From: an uncultured Lachnospiraceae bacterium
Lineage (GTDB): Bacteria; Bacillota; Clostridia; Lachnospirales; Lachnospiraceae
Length of the DNA: 6,018 bases
Direction: 5' to 3'
NCBI GenBank assembly: GCA_905236585.1
Contig: CAJOQZ010000243.1
Span: forward strand, 1-6,018
Below the pieces are notes generated by a model. It was not told where the DNA came from. It saw only the letters and a program-made list of their open reading frames with translations, and did not search any database. Position 1 is the stretch's first letter. Each line of letters opens with the position of its first letter. The translations under genes and the position numbers were made by a program. Positions 5,558 through 6,018 of the stretch are shown in pieces.

Positions 5558-6018
5558 ATGAATGAATTTATGAGAATTGTCAGAGTTCATGCACGCGAGA
5601 TCTTAGACTCCCGCTCGAACCCGACGGTTGAGGCAGAAGTGGAATTGGCAGGCGGCTCGATCGGCCGTGCAGCGGTTCCGAGCGGCGCTTCGACGGGTGA
5701 GTTTGAGGCGTTGGAACTTCGCGACAATGACGACAAGCGTTATGGCGGCAAGGGCGTGTTGAAGGCGGTTGACAATGTCAACAACATCATTGCCGAGGCT
5801 CTGATCGGACATGACGCGTCGAACATCTATGAGATCGACAAGATCATGCTTGACTTAGACGGAACGGAGGATAAGTCCAAGTTAGGAGCGAATGCGATCC
5901 TTGCGGTATCTCTGGCAAATGCACAGGCAGCGGCGAATGAGCAGGGCGTATCTTTGCATCAGTTCTTAGGCGGCGCGGCGGGAACGAAATTACCGGTTCC
6001 GATGATGAACATCTTAAA
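5558..6018 (+). CDS. eno: Enolase (phosphopyruvate hydratase), 3' partial
   Basis: Enolase interconverts 2-phosphoglycerate and phosphoenolpyruvate in glycolysis, as a Mg-dependent cytoplasmic enzyme. The window holds the first 153 codons of a protein normally about 430 residues long. Visible landmarks are AREILDSRSNPTVEAEV near residues 12-28, and the mobile loop AAVPSGASTGEFEALELRD, whose Ser in SGAST is a Mg ligand. These are followed by RYGGKGVLKAV, ALIGHDAS, LDGTEDKSKLGANAILAVSLA and LPVPMMNIL at the cut end. The usual Gly of DSRGNP is Ser here. The catalytic Glu, Lys and metal-binding Asp/Glu residues of the C-terminal barrel lie beyond the window and cannot be checked. The gene begins after a strong Shine-Dalgarno and a structured 117-base gap behind the chemoreceptor gene. 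It has no functional link to that gene apparent from the sequence. Confidence 0.97.
   Translation, partial: MNEFMRIVRVHAREILDSRSNPTVEAEVELAGGSIGRAAVPSGASTGEFEALELRDNDDKRYGGKGVLKAVDNVNNIIAEALIGHDASNIYEIDKIMLDLDGTEDKSKLGANAILAVSLANAQAAANEQGVSLHQFLGGAAGTKLPVPMMNIL

Overview
The window looks like chromosomal housekeeping DNA from a Gram-positive anaerobe of the class Clostridia, most likely a Lachnospiraceae-type organism with mid-range GC. This is inferred from the style of the ATP synthase beta and epsilon subunits, an aldo/keto reductase with two C-terminal 4Fe-4S motifs, a Cache-type chemoreceptor, and strong AGGAGG-type ribosome binding sites. All recognised genes are on the + strand. No species can be named from the sequence alone.

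Positions 1-3500 hold four tightly packed genes that look like one transcription unit. They are the 3' part of atpD (F1 beta, cut by the window start), atpC (F1 epsilon, overlapping atpD by ATGA), an aldo/keto reductase with two ferredoxin-like cysteine motifs, and a stand-alone left-handed beta-helix protein. The last aligns with the acetyltransferase half of GlmU and keeps most of its active-site residues. The gaps are about 20 bases or less and no promoter is visible between the genes, so the two non-ATPase genes probably ride on the atp transcript.

Positions 3501-3688 are the largest gap. It is AT-rich and holds a bulged stem-loop, a T7/A8 palindrome, a perfect 9-bp inverted repeat and a consensus extended -10 promoter. 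Together these mark the end of the atp unit and an independent start for the next gene, a 583-residue membrane chemoreceptor (TM1, single Cache sensor, TM2, HAMP, signalling hairpin).

Positions 5441-5557 separate the chemoreceptor from eno. The gap contains a weak intrinsic terminator candidate and then a strong GC hairpin with no U tract. Enolase begins at 5558 after a consensus Shine-Dalgarno and runs off the window end.

Functionally, the window combines energy conservation (F1Fo ATP synthase), glycolysis (enolase), a probable iron-sulphur reductase, a possible amino-sugar acetyltransferase and one chemotaxis input. I found no mobile element, CRISPR array, tRNA, rRNA or clearly new multi-gene system. 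The points most worth a second look are the GlmU-like orphan acetyltransferase, the inverted repeat over the chemoreceptor promoter, and the structured leader before eno.
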